Below, piece after piece: positions 63,160 to 64,000 of a DNA stretch of 64,000 bases. Location of the stretch: the NCBI GenBank assembly GCA_040882845.1, contig JBBEAM010000007.1, positions 806,001 to 870,000 on the forward strand, in the 5' to 3' direction. A program made the translations under genes and the position numbers. Every line of letters begins with the position of its first letter. The first letter of the stretch is position 1. This stretch comes from JBBEAM01 sp040882845 (GTDB taxonomy: Bacteria; Pseudomonadota; Alphaproteobacteria; Kiloniellales; DSM-21159). The notes under the pieces are model-generated. The model ran no database searches. It worked only from the letters and a program-made list of their open reading frames with translations, and was not told the origin of the DNA.

Positions 63160-63559
63160 TCCGTCAGCGGCATCTAGGCGTCGAGGCGCAGCAGCCCGGA
63201 GGCAGCCATCGCTGCGCCCTCCAGCACGAAGGTGAACAGTGCGATGGCTGGCCTTAGGAGCAAGTGGCGTTGGTAAGAGATATAGCGGCAGCCTAGCTCA
63301 GCTATGCCAGGAATGGCGGGTTCGCGCCAAGCGGGTAAAGCCGATTGTTTCCTCTAGTTCGCGAATGGCTTTCTGCAGAGAGAAATTCCTTCCCGATGGC
63401 GGGCGCTACGCCGCTAGGATGTGGCCGCGCGGTGACAAAGCTCTGTCAAGCCGACTCTAGGCTCGCGCCGCGCCGGATTTTTTGCGTTAATCGATCACAG
63501 CATGCCGGTAGCCTGGCGCCGCGCGAAACATAAATCCGCTTCGCGAAGGGGAGGGTAAA
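63160..63559. other. Intergenic region before bioY
   Basis: This 400-base stretch has no confident gene. On the minus strand, 63176-63260 encodes RPAIALFTFVLEGAAMAASG and ends LLRLDA at a stop. It looks like a membrane-protein tail, but the frame closes within about 60 codons upstream and has no start. It could be a gene remnant. No biotin-regulator (BioR-type) box was recognised. Confidence 0.35.
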
Positions 63560-64000
63560 GTGGCCATATCGACCGCAGCCAGCAACGCAGTACACCCCAC
63601 CTTGATCTCGGCGATCTGGCCGGAGGAAGAGCCCTCCAGAGTCGCCCGCAATGTCGTGCTGGCAATCCTCGGCGCGGCGCTGCTGACGATCGCGGCGAAG
63701 GTTCAGCTGCCGCTTTATCCCGTTCCCATGACCATGCAGAGCTTCGTCGTGCTCGTTCTCGCCATGGCATTCGGCTGGCGGCTCGGCGGCGCCACGGTGC
63801 TTCTCTATCTGGCCGAAGGCGCGGTCGGCCTGCCGGTGTTCGCTTCGGGAAGCGGTCTTGCCTACCTTGGCGGCACGTCCGGAGGATACCTGGTCGGCTA
63901 TCTGGTTGCCGCCCTGGCCCTCGGCTGGCTGGCCGAAAAGGGCTGGGACCGCAGCCCGCTGCTGTCGCTCCTGGCGTTGACGCTGGGCTCTGCGATCATC
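63560..64000 (+). CDS. bioY: Biotin transporter BioY (partial)
   Basis: The visible 147 residues are the N-terminal part of BioY, the substrate-binding S component of an ECF-type biotin transporter. Family segments are KVQLPLYPVPMTMQSFVVLVLAMAFGWRLGGATVLLYL and EGAVGLPVFASGSGLAYLGGTSGGYLVGYL. It starts at GTG 63560 after GAAGGGGAGGG and continues past the right edge. Uptake of biotin would serve the pyruvate carboxylase encoded nearby. Confidence 0.93.
   Translation, partial: MAISTAASNAVHPTLISAIWPEEEPSRVARNVVLAILGAALLTIAAKVQLPLYPVPMTMQSFVVLVLAMAFGWRLGGATVLLYLAEGAVGLPVFASGSGLAYLGGTSGGYLVGYLVAALALGWLAEKGWDRSPLLSLLALTLGSAII

Noticed and set aside
63176..63370. Possible membrane-protein remnant on the minus strand after mtgA
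   Set aside because: The segment RPAIALFTFVLEGAAMAASG looks protein-like, but the frame is about 60 codons with no good start. A translated search of 63160-63560 against proteins would decide; I only note it under the intergenic entry.

Overview
This 64 kb window is high-GC chromosomal DNA from an alphaproteobacterium, probably a Rhodospirillales-type lineage; I infer this from gene content and order and have made no database match. The alphaproteobacterial signs are the run serS-surE-pcm-nlpD ... yajC-secD-secF-Mth938, a DUF1127 protein, TrmFO, the uvrA/ssb/gyrA/coaD neighbourhood and a CtrA-type TTAA-N7-TTAA promoter. About 53 protein genes, one tRNA-Lys (UUU), and several regulatory sites and repeats can be supported. 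Both ends cut genes (serS at the left, bioY at the right). A 10-N assembly gap with a C homopolymer lies at about 52.65-52.70 kb.

Layout. 1-7.2 kb holds protein repair, cell division and the SecDF-YajC accessory translocon, ending in an NDUFAF3-like (Mth938) gene. 7.2-13.6 kb holds DUF1127, a WYL regulator with paired operator-like palindromes, a SoeABC-type cytoplasmic molybdoenzyme (probable sulfite dehydrogenase) and Fe-SOD. 13.8-16.4 kb holds an NDUFAF6-like protein, a PepSY protein and trmFO. 16.5-21.9 kb holds two lipoprotein genes and an M20 amidohydrolase; a lower-GC cassette (TetR, DddP-like M24 protein, tautomerase) sits in this operon between two perfect 134-bp direct repeats of the hydrolase 3' end. 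21.9-28.4 kb holds a cyclase, uvrA, a FecR-like protein and an ECF sigma factor interrupted by an in-frame amber codon. 28.5-36.7 kb holds ssb, a 1232-residue RTX protein, gyrA and coaD. 36.8-41.4 kb holds tRNA-Lys, small envelope proteins, a heme-sensing cyclase and a glutamine amidotransferase. 41.5-51.1 kb is a LysR-regulated, probable polyamine uptake and catabolism operon (ABC transporter, class III aminotransferase, acetylpolyamine-amidohydrolase-like enzyme, FAD oxidoreductase). 51.2-56.9 kb is a DSF-type cell-cell signalling locus: rpfF-like synthase under a ladder of CtrA boxes, convergent with a two-gene operon of an rpfC-like sensor kinase and an RpfG-type receiver fused to a PAS-histidine kinase. 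57.4-64 kb holds pyruvate carboxylase, QueH, a von Willebrand A protein, MtgA and BioY.

The items most worth following are the DSF locus with its CtrA ladder and unusual receiver-kinase, the repeat-flanked cassette with a DddP-like enzyme lacking the proposed catalytic Asp, and the sigma factor with a FecR-N-terminal-like tail behind a TAG codon.
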